A stretch of DNA of 7,675 nt, from assembly GCA_031256695.1 (NCBI GenBank), contig JAIRQB010000064.1, positions 1-7,675 of the forward strand, read 5' to 3'. The notes beneath the pieces are model-generated. The model saw only the letters and a list, made by a program, of their open reading frames with translations. It did not search any database and had not been told where the DNA came from. Numbering within the stretch: the first letter of the stretch is position 1; the number at the start of each line of letters is the position of its first letter. The DNA comes from Elusimicrobiota bacterium (GTDB lineage: Bacteria > Elusimicrobiota > Endomicrobiia > Endomicrobiales > Endomicrobiaceae). A program made the position numbers and the translations under genes. Positions 6,216-7,675 of the stretch are shown here, one piece after another.

Positions 6216-6223
6216 GGATAAAA

Positions 6224-7285
6224 ATGGAAAATATAATAATTGCGGCAAGCGGAACAGGCGGGCATATTTACCCCGGCATTTCTATTGCCGCAGAAATTAA
6301 AGAGCGGGGCTATAACCCCGTTTTTTTTATAAGCGGCAATTCCATTTCTTTAAATATCATTCAAAACTCGCCGTATCAATACGAGGTTTTCAATATATCA
6401 GGTATGCCTAAAATCCTATCTTTAAATTTCCCCTTCTTTTGCCTCAAACTTCTTATTTCAACAGTAAAGGCTTTTGTAAAAATAAAATCTTTAAAAAGCA
6501 AAAAAGTAATCGCTATGGGCGGCTATATTGGTTTCCCTGCAATAATTGCGGCAAAATTTGCAGGCGCTAAAACCTTTATACACGAGCAAAATGCATTAGC
6601 CGGCAAGGCTAATAGATTTTTAAATTCTTTCGCAGATATTGTTTTTATAAGTTTTAAAAATTCCGCTCATTTTTTTGACGCAAAAAAAACAGTTTTTAGC
6701 GGATACCCCGTTAGAAAAGATATTTTTATAAGCAGAAAAGAGGCGAGAGAAAAATTAAATCTTGCTGAAGACTTATATATTGTTTTAGTTTTCGGCGGCA
6801 GTCTTGGAGCGGCAAAAATAAATGAGGCGGTTTTTGAAACCTCTCAAATTTTGCCGTCAGAGGAAAAAGCGTTTTTTTTACATATTTGCGGAGAGAGAAA
6901 TTATGAGGATTTTTCTAAAAAAACAGCGGGAAAATCATTTTATAGAACTCTAAAATATATGAATGATATAGGCATAGGATACGGCGCCGCAGACCTTATA
7001 ATATCGCGTTCAGGCGCAGGCGCTATTTCTGAAATTTCCGCGCTAAATAAGCCCGCAATTTTAATTCCATTTGCCGCCGCCGCTCAAAATCATCAATTCC
7101 ACAATGCTTTAGAAATTCAAAAAGAAAATTTTATTGAAATAATACTTGAGAAAGACTTGTCTGCGCAGATTTTGGCTGACACTTTATTGAAAATTAAAAA
7201 CTCCTCACAGCATAAATGCTTCAACTTGCCTTCTATTTTGCCCATTTTGCCGCAAAAAATAATATCAGACGCTTTATTGGATTGA
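6224..7285 (+). CDS. murG: UDP-GlcNAc:undecaprenyl-PP-MurNAc-pentapeptide GlcNAc transferase
   Basis: Family GT28 glycosyltransferase that adds GlcNAc to lipid I to make lipid II at the inner face of the cytoplasmic membrane. The 353 residues cover both Rossmann domains. N-terminal domain: SGTGGH (9-14) with the catalytic-region His14, GGYIGFP (99-105) and HEQN (120-123). C-terminal domain: PVRKD with Arg164, the third glycine loop GGSLGA (191-196), SRSGAGAISEIS (261-272) and HQFHNA (290-295) for UDP-GlcNAc binding. Two positions differ from the usual text: SGTGGH instead of GGTGGH, and Leu where GGSQGA has Gln. Neither removes a residue that I know to be strictly essential. AGGA 5 nt before the ATG sets the start. 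It lies downstream of proS, not in the usual mur/fts cluster as far as the window shows. Confidence 0.96.
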   Translation: MENIIIAASGTGGHIYPGISIAAEIKERGYNPVFFISGNSISLNIIQNSPYQYEVFNISGMPKILSLNFPFFCLKLLISTVKAFVKIKSLKSKKVIAMGGYIGFPAIIAAKFAGAKTFIHEQNALAGKANRFLNSFADIVFISFKNSAHFFDAKKTVFSGYPVRKDIFISRKEAREKLNLAEDLYIVLVFGGSLGAAKINEAVFETSQILPSEEKAFFLHICGERNYEDFSKKTAGKSFYRTLKYMNDIGIGYGAADLIISRSGAGAISEISALNKPAILIPFAAAAQNHQFHNALEIQKENFIEIILEKDLSAQILADTLLKIKNSSQHKCFNLPSILPILPQKIISDALLD

Positions 7286-7309
7286 ATGCATACCGAGAGA
7301 TTTTTGTTG

Positions 7310-7315
7310 TATAAT
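7310..7315 (+). promoter_or_regulatory. Possible -10 box after murG
   Basis: Perfect TATAAT 24 nt after the murG stop, with no good -35 at the expected distance. A 9-nt sequence AAYGCATAC occurs on either side (7285-7293 and 7317-7325), 32 nt apart, about three helical turns. The promoter would serve whatever starts near 7367-7381. Confidence 0.35.
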
Positions 7316-7380
7316 AAACGCATACATTTAAGACATAGTAAAAACATCAGAAAAGGCGGAAATAGAATGGAAAGTAAAAA

Positions 7381-7675
7381 ATGCAAATAGAAAACAATGT
7401 GTTAAATCAAACAGTAGGCAATGGCACCGGAACTGGCGTCAAAGCCCAAACTCCGAGTGTCATTGCGGCGGAAGCCGAGTTATTTGGCGGCGTTTTACGC
7501 CGACAAATTACTCAAGAATCACCTGTTTATGCAAAAGCACAGCGCCCCGGTGGTGTCATTGACACAGGAACTGGCGTCAAAGCCCAAACCTCCAGTGTCA
7601 TTCCCGAGTTGCAAAACCAAGATACAAGGCAACTCAAGAAGGCGGGAATCCCTGTTGTCTTTGCCTTTGGAAAGA
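7381..7675 (+). CDS. Possible start of a gene with in-frame palindromic repeats (partial, runs off window)
   Basis: ATG at 7381 opens 98 codons without a stop up to the window end, and GGAAAG lies 6 nt before it. The product starts MQIENNVLNQTVGNG, then reads GTGVKAQTPSVI and, 46 residues later, GTGVKAQTSSVI, because a 36-nt DNA repeat recurs in the same frame. I do not recognise the protein. After murG a cell-wall gene such as murB (N-terminus often like IxENV...) would not be surprising, but the evidence is only ten residues. Against a real gene: another + frame is also open from 7421 to the end, so the repeats are simply poor in stops, and the opposite strand is open over long stretches too. 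A tiny alternative start at 7367 gives MESKKCK and stops. Treat as uncertain. Confidence 0.3.
   Translation, partial: MQIENNVLNQTVGNGTGTGVKAQTPSVIAAEAELFGGVLRRQITQESPVYAKAQRPGGVIDTGTGVKAQTSSVIPELQNQDTRQLKKAGIPVVFAFGK
7429..7527 (+). repeat. Palindromic repeat element, copy A (99 nt)
   Basis: Runs from GGAACTGGCGTC to CCTGTT. Its first 36 nt match copy B (7567-7602) at 33 positions. The centre holds a 17-bp hairpin: GAGTTATTTGGCGGCGT (7477-7493) against ACGCCGACAAATTACTC (7497-7513), with two mismatches and a 3-nt loop, then CAAGAATC. GTGTCATT...CGGAAGCCG (7457-7477) is also found inverted at 2593-2614. Confidence 0.8.
7553..7565. repeat. GTGTCA-T-TGACAC palindrome between copies A and B
   Basis: A 6-bp inverted repeat with a 1-nt centre, immediately before copy B. 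A related form, GTGTCATTTGTGAC, lies inverted at 2601-2614. It may mark an element edge. Confidence 0.55.
7567..7656 (+). repeat. Palindromic repeat element, copy B (90 nt)
   Basis: Starts 138 nt after copy A and shares its 36-nt head and CCTGTT end, but has a different hairpin. ATTCCCG (7600-7606) pairs with CGGGAAT (7643-7649), and inside it AGTTGC (7607-7612) pairs with GCAACT (7629-7634). The GAGTTGC...GCAACTCAAGAA layout is the one seen inverted in the 2455-2555 array. Confidence 0.8.

Noticed and set aside
7367..7390. Short frame MESKKCK after the possible -10 box.
   Set aside because: Seven codons only. Its first bases may act as the ribosome binding site for the ATG at 7381; nothing marks it as a leader peptide.

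Overview
The window comes from an AT-rich bacterial chromosome with dense genes, A-rich Shine-Dalgarno leaders (AAGGAG/AGGA) and many TAA/TGA stops. MurG shows it makes peptidoglycan. The two small exported coiled-coil proteins and the NspC-type polyamine enzyme would fit a diderm. I cannot place the organism firmly; a gut- or host-associated lineage such as Elusimicrobiota is only a guess from the gene content, base composition and repeat load.

Left part (1-1177): the 3' end of an unrecognised gene is followed on the + strand by two small exported, lysine/glutamate-rich helical proteins. They look like tandem paralogues. The block closes with a perfect 16-bp intrinsic terminator that sits between converging genes and can serve both strands. 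Middle (1175-4166, all - strand): nspC (carboxynorspermidine decarboxylase), then about 390 nt of non-coding palindromic repeats, then an ECF/cobalt-type transporter pair. In transcription order this pair is the ATPase gene followed 15 nt later by the membrane T-component gene. The T-component stops abruptly near its expected second coupling motif, right beside the repeats.

Right part (4167-7675, + strand): a 244-nt divergent intergenic region holds a plausible promoter for proS (bacterial-type prolyl-tRNA synthetase with an editing insertion). murG (lipid II synthesis) follows after a spacer carrying a 35-36-nt sequence twice. After murG come a good -10 box and a reading frame open to the window edge. 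Most of that frame is built from the same family of palindromic repeats seen at 2343-2640, there in inverted orientation.

The most unusual content is this repeat family. Its modules (GTGTCATT starts, GAGTT...AACTCAAGAA hairpins, GCCTTT tracts, AATCC ends) occur at two loci about 5 kb apart, with different but internally complementary stem sequences. At the right-hand locus two copies sit 138 nt apart in the same frame and measure 99 and 90 nt, all multiples of three. This recalls in-frame palindromic elements such as the Rickettsia RPEs. The household genes are otherwise ordinary.
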